The position numbers and the translations under genes are program-made. From the NCBI GenBank assembly GCA_950106755.1, contig OX467083.1:25787029-25851028 (forward strand): a DNA stretch of 64,000 nucleotides, given 5' to 3'. A model generated the notes under the pieces. The model saw only the letters and a program-made list of their open reading frames with translations, did not search any database and had not been told where the DNA came from. This stretch comes from Climacium dendroides. Lineage: Eukaryota; Streptophyta; Bryopsida; Hypnales; Climaciaceae. Within the stretch, counting starts at the first letter, position 1. Every line of letters starts with the position of its first letter. Shown piece after piece: positions 12,010 to 26,058 of the stretch.

Positions 12010-12971
12010 ATGGCTTGGGAGGCTTTTACCTCGGCCATGACACCGTCGCAAGGGTATTGGGGTCCAATCACTGCGAGCACCGAGTGGTGTGAAAAGAATT
12101 ATGAGGTCACACCTTACGTGGCTGAGTTTTACAACACCGTATCCAATATTCCGAGTATTATTCTTGCATTGATGGGTCTATATTACGCGATCAGTCAAAA
12201 ATTCGAGCGGCGATTTAGTGTTCTTCATTTGTCGACCATAGCACTGAGCATTGGCAGCAGCCTCTTCCACGCCACACTTAAATATGCGTAAGTACTCACA
12301 TCCTTGCTGTAAGCTCGCAGACGATGCTCTTCTCGAAAAAGAATTTTACCGCAAGGAATGTTGATTTAATTCTCGAGTTTTGTAGTTTTTATAGCGCTGA
12401 GCATGTTTTAATATCTGATCAGTGGCTGCTTTGTTTGCATGACAGGCAACAGCAAAGTGATGAGACTCCTATGGTATGGGTGATGCTTCTCTACATATAC
12501 GTACTTTACTCTCCGGATTGGCACTATCGGAGTACAATGCCTACAGTCCTGTTCCTGTATGGAACTATCTTTGCCATTCTGCACTCGCAGTTTAGGTTTG
12601 TTGTGGGATTCCAACTCCATTTCGTCTTGCTGGCGGTGCTATGCCTCCCAAGGATGTACAAGTATTACATCCACACAACAGATCCAGCAGTGAGGAATCT
12701 GGCTCACCGCTATATTTTGTTTCTTGTTCTGGGTGGCACCTGCTGGCTGGCGGATCGGCATTTATGCAACCAGATTTCTAAACTTCGGGTCAATCCTCAA
12801 GGTCATGCATTGTGGCATTTGTTGATGGGGTTCAATTCATATCTGTTCAATACATTTTTACAGTATTGCCGAGCCCAGCAGCTCAACTGGAACCCGAAGA
12901 TGGAGTACGTGTTGGGGTTTTTGCCTTTTGTGAAGGTTCACAAGAACAACACGGAACTCAAGGAGCAGTAG
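12010..12971 (+). CDS. Alkaline ceramidase (ACER/YPC1 family)
   Basis: This enzyme hydrolyses ceramide to sphingoid base and fatty acid in ER or Golgi membranes. Two exons, 12010-12287 and 12446-12971, join in phase to a 267-residue protein, a normal length for the family. The N-terminal calcium-site motif EWCEKNYEVTPYVAEF is at residues 25-40. The zinc site is complete: Ser83 and His87 in GSSLFHATL, Asp98 in SDETPM just after the splice junction, and His213 and His217 in GHALWHLLMG. Seven hydrophobic segments are visible, as in known alkaline ceramidases. Residue 25 is Glu where human ACER3, from memory, has a calcium-binding Asp. The short charged tail KVHKNNTELKEQ is probably cytosolic. 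The gene follows a long leader intron. Confidence 0.93.
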
Positions 12972-14279
12972 ACCGACTAAATACGTGTTCTTGGTGTGCC
13001 CATGCTGTTCTGGAACTCAATGTATCAAAGCCAACCTTTGTAATGTATCGTTTGTTTTCTAGGTTCTGTTTCTTTAGCTGGCAATATTTGGTACAAATGG
13101 CAGTATTGGCAGGAGCCATTGGTTTTGTAGGGTTCCGGTGGGTAATAACACCAACGTTTGTCTAGGAGGACGAGAACTCAGTAATAGCCGGTGCACTTGG
13201 TTCCGAGGTCTTGTCTTGTGAGTCGAGCTTTAGGTGCTGGCAAGAAGGTTATAGGGTGTAGCGCGCAAGCCCTCGATTTTCACACTCCTCGGGGAGTTCG
13301 TATTTGGGAGCCTACGAACTTGAACGTTACAGAATCTACTTTCAGAGTTTTGAAATAAGGTGATTAGTTACTGGGGGCATTGCGGAGGTATTAGTAGTTG
13401 TGAAAGTTTGTGGATGCTCATCTCATCCACTGGTTCCGTGGCAAGATTGTCACGCCTCTTCAGTTAGTGGTTGTTAGCTTTGACGTTTTCCCGTCGACAG
13501 TTGTCTTATTCACCCTCTTATTAAATATTTTGTACATACAATGTACATTGGTTGCGCTCATCTCTACATTCCTTGTCTATGGAGTCCCCTGACATTGCTC
13601 ATTTTTGTTTCCGAGCTGTCACTGAACACAGTGTGCAGTACAGTACAGTAGATGTCTTGTGTTCTGTTTCGAAAGCTACTCATCACATATCTGTAATTTA
13701 ATCTTCAAGCGGAAGTACATGCTGCAGCAAAAGAATGCTTGACCAGCTCCCAACACCATGATTGCAACGCTTGGATGAGTCGAGGTTGCAGCCACATCTG
13801 GCTTTGTACTTTTCTCGCCCCTTCCAACATTTCTGCATGCGCTACCAACTTGCATGCATTCTGCTTGGTAAGTACACCTATTTTCATCCCTTACATACAA
13901 TCATAAAATATTGATATGGCTTGCAAGAATGTACATGATCTGAACATGAGACCGCAGGGTCAGTTTTGGGTACAACTACAGTCGTAGCTTTGAATATTAT
14001 ACTCCGTAGTTGATTTCATATTGTGTCCGAAAATACGTGTCAAAGTGTGTTGGTATTATCCTTCCAAGACTCAACAAAACTCGATATAAGGTACAGTAGG
14101 AACTAAGCTCAGATGCTTTTTCAGACCATAAACCACAACAGGTGTAGATAAGTTCTAAGGTCTGTGTATTATAGCGATGATCATACTTGCTCTTCATGTA
14201 TTGAGTGCAGACTAGCTCCCTAGCCAGTAAATTTCAGGAGGGAGAGTCAGAACCTGAAGATAATCTCACTGCTGGCAAG
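12972..14279. other. Ceramidase 3' region and GT34 upstream region
   Basis: No gene is supported here. The first few hundred bases are probably ceramidase 3' UTR. An acceptor-like TTGAGTGCAG ending at 14210 suggests that the GT34 transcript may have a spliced leader. The short minus-strand frames show no domain. Confidence 0.5.
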
Positions 14280-17249
14280 ATGATGCGGAGCAGTGGAAGC
14301 TCGATGCAATACATCTGCATCTACGCCACTGTGTGCGGGGTGACGTCCTTGCTTGCCTTGTACGGCACCATGGAGCACATGAAAGTTGCCAAATCTGCAA
14401 AGAGTCTGAGCCGAAGCAGCAACACTGAAGCAGGTAACTCGACCACGATGGAGGCTCACATCGACAGCCACCTGCAAGCCATTGACGCAAAGATGCAGCT
14501 CGTGCTGCAAAATGCGTCTCTGGAGCTTTCCAGGTTTGGAAGCCACGTAACAGATTGGGACAAGAGACAACCCCTGAACCGGCACAATAAAATCCTGCTC
14601 GTGTCCAGCTCGCAAGCCAGGGAGTGCGAGAACGATCATGGCGACCACGTGCTGCTTAAGGCCCTGAAGAACAAGGTAAACGAATTTCCATTCAATTCTC
14701 AAATTTTTGCAACCTGAAATGGCGAAGATTTGTGCATCTGTCCAAAACTTGCATTCATTCTAGATTTGTCCTGCTTAACATTCTTGAACTTCAAGGCAGG
14801 GGACCTTTTGCTTTCCATAAATCAAGGCTCCTTTCACTGCAGAACATCTTGAATGCAAGCTTGTCCATGTATTGTGGGCCACTGTAACACGGATATATTC
14901 TCGTTACAGTGCTACTGTAGAGCCCCACCTTTCCCGCCCCCCCCCCCCCCCCCCCTGCCATCCGATTCAAGAATGTTATGTGGTTATCAATGAGTGCTGA
15001 TGTTTTTTTCAATGTTTTTTTTAACGATTTTCCTAGAATTGTGCATGACATTTTGGGCAACTGGAAAACTGAAAAGCTGATGAATGTTGTGTTAGGTGGA
15101 TTACTGTCGTCTTCATGGTCTGGAGCTTTACTACAACATGGATCAGCTGGACGAGAAGCTGGAGGGCTGGTGGGTGAAGCTGTTCGTGATCCACATGCTC
15201 ATGCGTGCTCGCCCAGACGTTGAGTGGATCCTATGGTTGGACAGCGATGCTGTGTTTACCAACATGACTTTCGAGTTTCCGCTGGAGAGGTATAAAGATC
15301 ATAACATGGTACTCCAAGGATATGACCACAAGCTGTTCAAGGAGAAGAGCTGGTTGGGCCTCAACACGGGTCAGAAAATCTTCACCCGTGTTGACCAATT
15401 GCTTTTCAAAAATCTTATGTAGATTGATAGGATTGAACATAACATTCTTTGGACTCGGGTTTCTATAATTAGAATCACCGTTCGAGAATCACAAGAGTCA
15501 GAAAGCCTCATGTATGCTGGAAAAAGGAGACAAAACATTGGTAATATACAAATGAGAGATGCGCCTCTGACAACGGAAGGGTCGTTACCCGTATTCTTTG
15601 GTCTGGGGTCTTTGTTTGTTGACATTAGATCACCGTTACGGGAGTCCTAGATAACCTTTGAGAGACTTCAGGTTTGAGAAGGTTACCAGACATAATCTTG
15701 AACGTTCAAATCTATACATCTTGTTTGATCAATGGACCTACATTGAGCAAAGTCGTTATGAGTTATATTCTTCTTTTGACCGGCTAAAGAGAATGACATG
15801 TCGGTTGCATTGAAACCTAGATTGGCATTATGCCTCATTCATGTAAGAATGGAACTAACACAAGATTGGTACTGATCAACGAGAGATGAATTTGTGGGAA
15901 CTGAAAGAGCTGTTACATTCTTGGATCCATTCCAATAATTTTATGTGAATGTTGCTTCGAATTTCATTAACAAATAATGCAAGACTACACCCTCTCCACT
16001 GCTAAAGAATTTAATGTATGATTTTTTGTGCTGATTTGGTGCTATGCAGGAGTCATTCTTCTTCGCAACTGCCAATGGTCAATCGACCTTCTCCATGAAT
16101 GGGTGAGGTTCAGCCCCAAAGGGACGGTTCGAGAAACTGCTGGAGCCTTACTCACCGAAGCTTTTCCAGACAGAAGCGCCTTCCTCACCGAGGCGGATGA
16201 TCAGTGTTGCTTAGTGTACCTGCTTCTCACTCAAAGGTACCGCTTCCACCAATCAAATTCGATCTACACTCGCGCCTCTTTATTATGCCCTTATCTAAAA
16301 CGAAACTCTCGAATGTCTTGTACACTCTGGCGCATCACTAGCATTGGCTTACTTGTCACACATTCGAACTATGTCATATCATAGAAGTCGGGACCCCGAG
16401 TAGTAAGATTAAAGAGGTCTGAGTATATTGCAGAATTTTACATGGAGTTTGATCTAGTGTAGCCAGCGTATTGTAGCTTAAGTTTTCGAGTGGAACCTTT
16501 ATTACGCCCTTCTCTAAAATGAAACTCTCGAATGTCGCGGGCGCCCCGCCTCATTGGCATACTCGTCACACATGCAAGCTATGTCACAGTGAAGAAGTGG
16601 GGACCCCAAGTAGTAAAATCGAAGAAGTCCGAGTGTAATGCAAAATGTAACATTGAGTTCGATCTCGTGTAGCCCGAGTTTTGTAGCAGAAGTTTTCAAG
16701 TTCAACCTTCATTATGCCTTCTCTAAAATGAAATTCTCGAATATTCTATACACTTGGACACTCCACTATCATTGACATATTCGCCACACATGCGGACTAT
16801 TTCATATCACAGAATTTGGGACCCCATGTAGTAAGTTTAAAGAGTGTATTGTAGAATGTAACATTAAATTGAAATCTCAAGTATCTAGCTAGCCGGCTTT
16901 TTGCAGCAGAAGTTTTCGAGTTTTTGAGGAATTAACAAACTCAGCGTGAGCTTGCAGGTCACGGTGGGCACCCAAAGTGTTTCTGGAGCAATCGTACCAC
17001 ATGCAGGGTTTTTTCGAGACTATGATGATGGCGCCCAACACGTTCCCAGGAATGGGAGTCACTTGGTGGCCCTTCGTGGCGCACTTCACAGGCTGCCAGT
17101 TCTGTTGCGGCCTGCCCAACTCGCGGTACGACGAGGAGAATTGCCGGCATCACGTAGAGCGGGCTTACAAGGTGGCCAACAACCAAGTGTTGCAACATAA
17201 TGGCTACACCTATGTCTCCCCCCACAACTCCGTAGTCAAGCCGCTCTGA
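14280..17249 (+). CDS. GT34 glycosyltransferase (xyloglucan xylosyl- / galactomannan galactosyltransferase-like)
   Basis: GT34 enzymes are Golgi type II membrane proteins that add alpha-1,6-linked xylose or galactose to hemicellulose backbones. Four exons, 14280-14675, 15096-15369, 16050-16236 and 16958-17249, join in phase to 382 residues. A signal anchor lies at about residues 10-29. The catalytic DXD is in WILWLDSDAVFTN (Asp181, Asp183). Other family landmarks are KVDYCRLHGLELYYNM, ERYKDHNMVLQGYDHK, LNTGVILLRNCQW, TEADDQCCLVYLLLTQR, WWPFVAHFTGCQFC and NNQVLQHNGY. The protein is shorter than typical XXTs of about 450 residues because the stem is short. The open frame extends upstream of 14280 through SEPEDNL, so an extra N-terminal exon cannot be excluded. 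The donor sugar cannot be decided from sequence. Confidence 0.92.
14935..14955 (+). repeat. Poly-C tract in GT34 intron 1
   Basis: An almost uninterrupted run of C lies in the first intron. It is simple-sequence DNA with no coding role. Confidence 0.8.
16279..16930 (+). repeat. Three-copy tandem repeat of about 215 bp filling GT34 intron 3
   Basis: Units begin near 16279, 16498 and 16708, each starting TTATTA(T/C)GCCCTT followed by TCTAAAA. Each carries GGGACCCC(G/A)AGTAGTAA or a close variant, and the later part GCAGAAGTTTTC. Divergence between copies is moderate. The last copy runs almost to the exon 4 acceptor, so the intron grew by internal duplication. Confidence 0.75.
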
Positions 17250-19033
17250 CCGATCAACCGAGACAGTTGCCTGAACCGGCATATATGGCTTCTTCATTAT
17301 TTAGCCCACTGAATTTCATTGTGTGTCACATGTTAAGGTTGATGAGGATATATACACTAAGACTGTTAGGGACCTGGTCCTGTTGACTCACCCCTATTAA
17401 GTTATTAGTTGCAACTCATGTATTCATGTACTCAATTGACGTTCAATGAGCAAGACAGTGGTGTAAGCAGGATTCTATGGTCACTGATGTTTGAATGTAA
17501 ATGGGATTGTCTAGCTATTCAGTTATAGCAGTTTACGGCCTCCCTCGTTGAATGATTGCATATGAAAATTCACATGTAGTGACCAAGTTTTTGACCTGAA
17601 CAGATTTGGCTCTTGTAGCAGGTCGACGTGATCTTTATAAAACCATTGCACTCTTTGAACATCCTCCCTGTGAGAGTCTTTACATTCGCAATTCAAAGTG
17701 CAATTTCATTCGAAGCGTCTTCTAACTTCATTGAAGAGTGTAGAACAAGAGTGTCTGTAATTAAGTACAAGATTCCACCTAAACTTGGTGTGAGGGGCTC
17801 AATATAATGACGAAAATATGAAGACCTTGACTGTGTAGAGCAACGCGGCGGAAAAAGAGTGAGTATTTTTAAATAGCTCTCATCCATTTTTGCTGATTGT
17901 TTTCTCAGCTTCACTGAGGACGCACCGACGATATTGGTTGAAATCAGCTTCAAGAGACGCAATCAGTGTAGTATGATCCTTACTCTGCCTTCAATCCTTG
18001 TTGGTGCTCATCATGCTTGCAGATCAGTTTCGTTTGCGCTTGACTTCATTCACTGTTCCAGTTGATTGATGGCTTGGAATGAATAAAAAAGTGCACCCCG
18101 CAATGTGATTTTCTGCACAGCCTCTCTGTGTTGTGTAGACTAAATCGTCTACAGGCAGGCCATAAGCTAGTCCAGTTGAGTGTCGCAGCGTGGGTCTGGT
18201 TCTCTGGTTGCAGTGCACGTGTGCATTGAAGTCTCCCGTGGACATACACTCTGACAGGGGGCAACATAATCGTAGAAACGTATGAATCTGTGTCAGTGGT
18301 GCATCTGATTTTTGGCTGGATTTGCTCGCTCCTGAGAGCTGATGAATACCACGGACAGTGAGGTACTGAGGTGAGCGGGGGGAGAGACTACGATAGCTTT
18401 GAGCCTACACTGATCATTTCGCTCTGGGCAGGTTTGAATCATGACTGGTGCGAGTGAAATAATTTGCTGGCATCATTGTTAGCAAATCGGTGACCCTTTG
18501 TCAAGATGTAAGAGCATCCTCGATGCAAGCAATCGGTACTGACTCAGTAACGGTAAGAACAGTGGCAAACCAAAAAAATGCGCCTGAGTGCGCCTCTATC
18601 AGGCTCATCATTTGGAAGAGCACGTTACATTTTGGCTCTTGCACGGTAGATTTGGGTTTCAAGGGCATCTGCAATGCGTACTTGGCATACAAGCTCTGTA
18701 ACTACAAATGGTAGGCCATTCCACGAGGCCATGGAAGTGCTATTTTTTTCTTTGAAAAAATTGACCCAATGCAAAGCGAGCAATCCCAATGTCAAATGGA
18801 TTTTTTTGTATTATAAAAAGAAAGAAAGAAAAGAATCTATAATAAATTATTAAAAAAAAATTCATGAAAACAAGGGAAAGTTGAATTGATTAGCACACAT
18901 ACCAATGCTTGAAAAGCGTTGACAATAATGATTATTCCTACTTGCGGGCCCTTCACATTGTCCAAACTACTACTTCTTTGCTATTGTGCCTAGTTACTAT
19001 TGTTAAATTGGTCAAATTTTCATCTTTTCTTGG

Positions 19034-19290
19034 TGGAAAGTGAAAGGAGGTTCTATCACACCAAAGAAAGTACCATTCGAATACCTTATGCAAAAGTTAT
19101 GACAAGTCAAAGTTTTTTTTGGCAAATGAAAGGAGGTTCCAACACATGAGAGAACATGACAATTGGATACCATATGCAAAAGTTATAAAAGGTCAAAGTT
19201 TTTTTGGCAAGTGAAAGGAGGTTCCAACACACCAAGAGAAGGCAACATTTGGATATTGTATACAAAAGTTATGAAGGGTTAAAGTTTTTT
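19034..19290 (+). repeat. Three tandem copies of an about 82-bp repeat
   Basis: Each copy carries GTGAAAGGAGGTTC or a close variant, a CAACACA segment, then ATGCAAAAGTTAT and a GTCAAAGTTTTTT. The copies begin near 19034, 19117 and 19205. The array is non-coding and embedded in AT-rich repeat DNA. Confidence 0.7.
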
Positions 19291-20229
19291 GGGTAGAAGT
19301 TTTCAAATCATTTCTTCCACATAGACACATATTGATTTTGGAGACATACATTGAGTGATGATGGCAATTTTGGGTTAATGGTGGATTTGGGGATGTCCAC
19401 CTTAGGAAGACCTCAAACTTCACAAAAGGATACTTGGAATTTTGAATAGGCTCACGTAACCTTAATTTGTGATATAATTTTTTGAAACTCTTTTTGAAGA
19501 TAGAAAAATACACTAGCTTTATAGAAATATAGTATTTATTTCAATTGGTGTCCAAAGCAAAAGTTATGTCACCTTAAGTCCAAAAATTTGAAATAAATTT
19601 TTTGCCTCTCATAGATTATATTTTGTCTATGTGGGAAGCTTTGCCATTCATTCCATTGGATTAGTGATGTAAAAGTTATTGAGCTTTCTGTTTTGCAAGC
19701 AATCACTACATCTTTATGAAAAAATAACTTATTAGATTTACTTACTATAGTTGGAAGTTTAGTGAGTTTCAATTTCATCTTAAAAATTCTTAAAAATTTA
19801 TTTTTTCCTTCTATCTCACACCTTGTTTAGTAATTATTTAAAGAATGAAAATCAAGTTGTTGCTAGGAGGATTTTTTTTCCTAGATTCACAATTCAATTT
19901 TCCACTTTAAAGACTTTCACCTCAAATTCTTTTAGTGCAATATTCAAAGTCTAATATTCTAGTCACTGAAGGTAGGTGCAAATTTTTTTTGTTTTTTTTT
20001 CACTTTAAAGCTAATATCTTGCAATCTAAACAATCAAAGTTTTAAAATTTTCATTCACATATTCTTTGTACCAGTCTAATGTATGATCCTATAGTTAGAT
20101 ATGGAAAAAAACAATTTTCAAAGTTTTTTGCTTTTTACAACAAGAACAACAATTTTGAATGTATTTTGATGAAAAATGTTTATGAGACTTTAGGGATTAA
20201 TTACTAGGGGTTAAGTGACTCCCAATAGT

Positions 20230-20590
20230 AGCATAGATATTGTCAACATGTAGAGATTCCATATCTACATGCAAACTAAAACTCTTCATAATTTTCATCT
20301 CATTAATTGAAATGAAACAATTCAAAGCTTTCCATGTATATATAAATTTATAGAAACAATTTCAAATTGTTATTTCTTAAAAAGTGATTTTTAAAGAAGT
20401 TTTTTGGCATTGAAGTTGCCCACCAAATGTTAAAAATTACATATCATGCAATAACTTTTTAACCATGTGGTCAAAAATTATGAAAATTGTTGCGCCTTAA
20501 AGCTACTCCTTGGGCACATGTGTGAAATTTTCAAATTTTCAAAGAAAAAAAATAGAAACTCCATTCATATTGAGCTACCCCAAATCACTA
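20230..20590 (+). repeat. Dispersed repeat, copy A
   Basis: This segment and 32050-32400 share an ordered set of near-identical pieces in the same orientation: GTAGAGATTCCATA, CTAAAACTCTTCATAA, TTATGAAAATTGTTG, CCTTAAAGCTACTC and TTGGGCACATGT. Spacing between the pieces is similar in both. It is presumably part of a non-autonomous transposon family. Confidence 0.65.
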
Positions 20591-22342
20591 TGTTGCAAAA
20601 AAATGGTATTTAAACCTTTAGGGGTTAGTATTGAACAATATTTAGACTTGTAGGGGTTAAATTTTGAACAATAATTGAAATGGACATAAAGCACATATAA
20701 TCCCAAACACACATAATCCCAAGCACATATAATCTTGTTTTTTCATCCATCTAGTTATAGAAGATTCTTGTGCTAGTTTTCTATCATTTATATGGTATAG
20801 ATTTTCAAGACTTTGCTTAGCAAATATTCTCTGAAATAAAGAGAACAAGTATGTTTCGCCAAAAAAAGAAACTCTTCTTCATTTTGAACTTAAAGGGAAA
20901 AAAGTTGCTAAAATTAGAAATATTGAAACTACAGTTATTTTCTTTTAAACTATTTTTTTCTCTCTTTTTTCCTCCTTTCTCTTTGTGACGGCAGTGACTC
21001 AAATGAATGAGAATCTCATTGCCAGGGCCCCAGAAAGTGCCAAGCCTGCACAGCTTTTTTGAGCTCGGTATTATCGAAAGACGGACCTGCCATTCTGGTG
21101 CTCTCTGAAGTCAATCTTCGTTCCTGTCACGGGCAAATTAACTTGCACTTTCTCCAAGCAGGAAATCTGATAACTTCTTCAGTTAACTTATTCCTAAAAG
21201 AATGTGAGAAAACCAAAACTCAAAATAGACATTGAGTTCGTTCGTGTCAAAAAAAGAAAAAAAAGAGAAGAATAGACATTCCGTAGTTTGTAAATGAACG
21301 GTGCAACAATGGCGAAGTTGCTATATGATTAGAGAAAGTTTGCACCTTTTTTAATTTTTTTCTCCCCAAATGAAAGCATTTCGATGCAAGGAAAGGTACA
21401 GGCAGGCAGGAAGGCCTCAGCTGAAAATACGACCTGGGGCACAAGAACCAAAGTTAGTTTGCACTTTGCAGTTTGCCCTGGCTGACTGGCAGTGAAGCCT
21501 TCACAGTTCAGTTAATAGCCATCTGCTGTCCGATCCAAACAAAAGCAGCCAAGTAGACACCGGCAGTAACGTTGGCAGTCTCGCCATTGCTTGAATGTTT
21601 GAAAAACGTCAAGGAGAAAAGTTAACTGAGTTCGATTCTGGAGGCAGTTGGGGTGTGCACATTAATTACCACTCGCCTCGAGAGGGTTAATGAGGAAATA
21701 ATGTCTTCAATTTGGTTGATAAGCGACTCCACCTGCACTGGGGTGAGGAAGTAACTGAAGGCCCAGTCGTCCGGCCCTGCCATGGAAGACTGCAGTCCAT
21801 TCAGCTAATAACAAGGCTTTCTGCAGGCCAGTACTCATTCAGGTGTCTTGTAATGAACTTACTGTCCATCCTTTACTTACGCTTGCGGCCTGCACTCGGT
21901 CCTCTAACTTAACCTCCACCTTCCTTCTCCCGGCACCTTGTTGCAGCTTAAGCTTGCCCGTCTCACTTTCCCCGCTTCCACTCCTCCTCAATCAGTGCTT
22001 GCTCCTATATATCCTCAGATTCTCCAGAATCAGGGCTTGTTCCAATCGTCAGTTTCTCCAGAATCAACGGTTGCTCCTGTTAGTCCTACAGTATAGTCAG
22101 ACTCTCCAGAATCAGTGCTTGTTCCTATCGACAGCTCCCATAGCGACAGTGCCGCCTTGTCAACGTTGTCACTGTGTCTGTCTTGGTGCAATAGGATTCC
22201 TGACAAGCATGATTAGCAGGGCGTGTGGCTCTCTCATGTAAATCTAGGTGGAGTGCCTACATGAGGATGTGCACGAAACTCACCTTGTGAGAAGCTGCAG
22301 CGAGAGAGTGACCTGCGCATTTTCCTGTACATTTGGTGGTGT

Positions 22343-22349
22343 TTATATC
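22343..22349 (+). promoter_or_regulatory. TATA-like box just upstream of the peroxidase start
   Basis: TTTATAT lies only about 12 bases before the first ATG (22361). If it is the functional box, transcription would begin near 22375 and translation at the second in-frame ATG (22382). This is inference from spacing only. Confidence 0.3.
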
Positions 22350-22360
22350 GCCAGCAAGCT

Positions 22361-24190
<1,830 letters not shown>

Positions 24191-24730
24191 AAGAATGAGC
24201 TGATATCTCAGTTTAGTTTTTTGAATGTGCTCATCACGGAGAAGACCCGTCCATGAAAAATGATACACGAGAAATGTAGTACTCCAGAAATGAGCATGGC
24301 GGCGGATTTGATCTTTCTTGTACACAGATTGGTTGATCAACTTCGGTAATCCAAAATGAAGGATCATCTGAAAGCAGATTTAGTTGATTGAAAATCGGTG
24401 ATAGTACCGACGCATTGCTGAGAAGCCTAGAGACTAGGAATTTAGGACACTACAGAGCTGCAAGCACTCAATGCCCTCAAGGCGCTACTGGAGTTAGTTG
24501 AACGAAAGTGCCACATGAAGTAGTCCTTGGGAATGAGACTTTATTCCATACTGTATTGATGTAACAAAGAACACAGTAAGGACACGAATTGAAAGCTCGC
24601 ACTTAAAAATCCTAATCTTCATTGCTGATGACTTTATAGTCCTGTGGTACACAATCAATGTCACCAGACGCAACACTCGGTGCAATTCAAATTCTGCAAT
24701 TCGAAGGGTTATTAACCTGGTCAATGATCA

Positions 24731-25536
24731 TCACACCTTGTGCGTAGATTTGTCAGTCGTGCAGACACGTCGTCTGCGAAGCTCTTGGTTGCACGATTCG
24801 GGTTCTTTATTCTCAGTGCTGCTGTCTGACAATCTGAGAAAATACCAGCAGACTGCACCGCCAATGGTCAACACGACCAAACCCTCAAACCCTGAAGGGA
24901 AGTGCGATAGAATCACTTTAGGGTTTCGCTCTTCTGCGACGTCTTTCAAATGAAATGTCAGGTGAAGAAACCGGGAGTTGGCAGAAGTGCAGAACTGTTT
25001 CTAAAGTCATCAGGAATTTGCAGTAGGAAAAGCAAGCAGATCAAATTTGAAAGCAAATGGAATCGAGGTGACAACGGGACATCCTGCTGAATAGCTGAGA
25101 TTCCTACGTCGCCATCCGCAGGTGTCGCTCGGGGCATGCAATTACAAGAAATTCCTAGAACAAGGGCCAAAACTGTCCTGGAAAGTATGCTTGATCGAAG
25201 GGGAATATGAAAAACCCGTCACTGAACTTTAGGGTTCTCAACGTCGTTTAAAGAGTATACTGTCTGCGCCAATTTCACCTTTGATGCTATCTTGGCCCAA
25301 ACCGGAAGCAACGACGCACCTCTCGCGGGCAGGCAGTTGTTTTCCGAGCAAGAAGAATCGTCACCTTCACTGAGGAGGGCATTCGTGCGTTGAAACCATC
25401 GGCTACCGGCAATTGGTGACGGCGATGGTGCGGTAGAGCTACTTGGCGAAGGCAATCTTGTCATTTTTACAGGGTGAGGAGGTGCCGTACAAGCGCCGGA
25501 GTCAAGACTCAAGGGTGAAGCTGAGCGGACCGCCAT
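24731..25536 (-). CDS. Hypothetical protein, possible two-exon gene head-to-head with the GNAT gene
   Basis: Two minus-strand open pieces join in phase. Exon 1 (25536-25279, 86 codons) ends at AAAG followed by GTGAAA. Exon 2 (25000-24731) follows an acceptor GATGACTTTAG. The predicted 175-residue protein starts with a Ser/Pro/Thr-rich stretch (RLPSPSSSTAPSPSPIAGSR) that could be an organelle transit peptide. It has one hydrophobic segment (GLVVLTIGGAVCWYFL) and a basic tail RRRRVCTTDKSTHKV. I recognise no domain. Only 57 bases separate its ATG from that of the GNAT gene. It could still be a chance pair of frames. Confidence 0.35.
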
Positions 25537-25593
25537 ATCCCCTGTTCTGAAACGCTAGCCCTGTGAAGCCTGTGACCTAGAATTTGCATCCGA

Positions 25594-26058
25594 ATGGATC
25601 CCCACCGCGTTGTTTTGGGGGACTGGTCCACACTGAAAGCAGCCGCGCGCCTAGTGCGCGAGGAGGTTTTTATTCAGGAGCAAGAGATCCCAGCGGAAGA
25701 GGAATGGGATAACATGGACGACGTCTGTTTGCACGCCGTGGCCTATGATGCGAAAGGCGACGTGGTGGGCACGGCGAGGTTACTGCCCGATGGCCACATT
25801 GGTCGCATGGCTGTGCGAGTTCCTGGTCGCGGCAGTGGCGTTGGAGGTGCGATCCTGCTTAAGCTGATGCACGAGGCGCAAGCTCGCGGCCATAGCGACG
25901 TGGTGCTCAGTGCACAAATTCGCGCTGAAAAGTTTTATGGCCGTCATGGTTTTATCCGCGAGGGGGAGGAATATATAGATGCTGGCATCCCGCATGTTCA
26001 GATGCGGCACGTCTTTCCTCGAGCGCATTCCAAGCTCGATTCTGTTGCTCAGAGCTAG
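25594..26058 (+). CDS. GNAT-family N-acetyltransferase, ElaA/YjcF type
   Basis: GNAT enzymes move an acetyl group from acetyl-CoA to an amine; the substrate here is unknown. The gene is a single exon of 154 residues, the usual length of bacterial ElaA/YjcF proteins. N-terminal VREEVFIQEQEIPAEEEWD (residues 21-39) is the family signature. It is followed by the strand HAVAYDAKGDVVGTARLL. Motif A, IGRMAVRVPGRGSGVGGAIL, holds the acetyl-CoA pyrophosphate loop R79-G-S-G-V-G. FYGRHGF and EYIDAGIPHVQMRH complete the fold. There is no signal or transit peptide, so it is probably cytosolic. Unlike the intron-rich genes on most sides it has no intron and reads like a bacterial protein, raising possible old transfer. 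Confidence 0.88.
   Translation: MDPHRVVLGDWSTLKAAARLVREEVFIQEQEIPAEEEWDNMDDVCLHAVAYDAKGDVVGTARLLPDGHIGRMAVRVPGRGSGVGGAILLKLMHEAQARGHSDVVLSAQIRAEKFYGRHGFIREGEEYIDAGIPHVQMRHVFPRAHSKLDSVAQS

Larger units (their letters stand above)
17250..22360. other. Intergenic region between GT34 and peroxidase
   Basis: The first 500 bases are plausibly GT34 3' UTR. Positions 18720-20650 are very AT-rich repeat DNA listed separately. Positions 21840-22240 contain imperfect repeats of CTCCAGAATCAG with TGCTTGTTCC, which in a broken frame resemble Ser-Pro-Glu-Ser peptide repeats. I cannot support a gene in any of it. Confidence 0.5.

Noticed and set aside
18024..18267. Minus-strand frame containing GDFNAH, reminiscent of a LINE endonuclease motif
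   Set aside because: Only the six-residue match is present. No other endonuclease or reverse transcriptase motif lies nearby in any frame.
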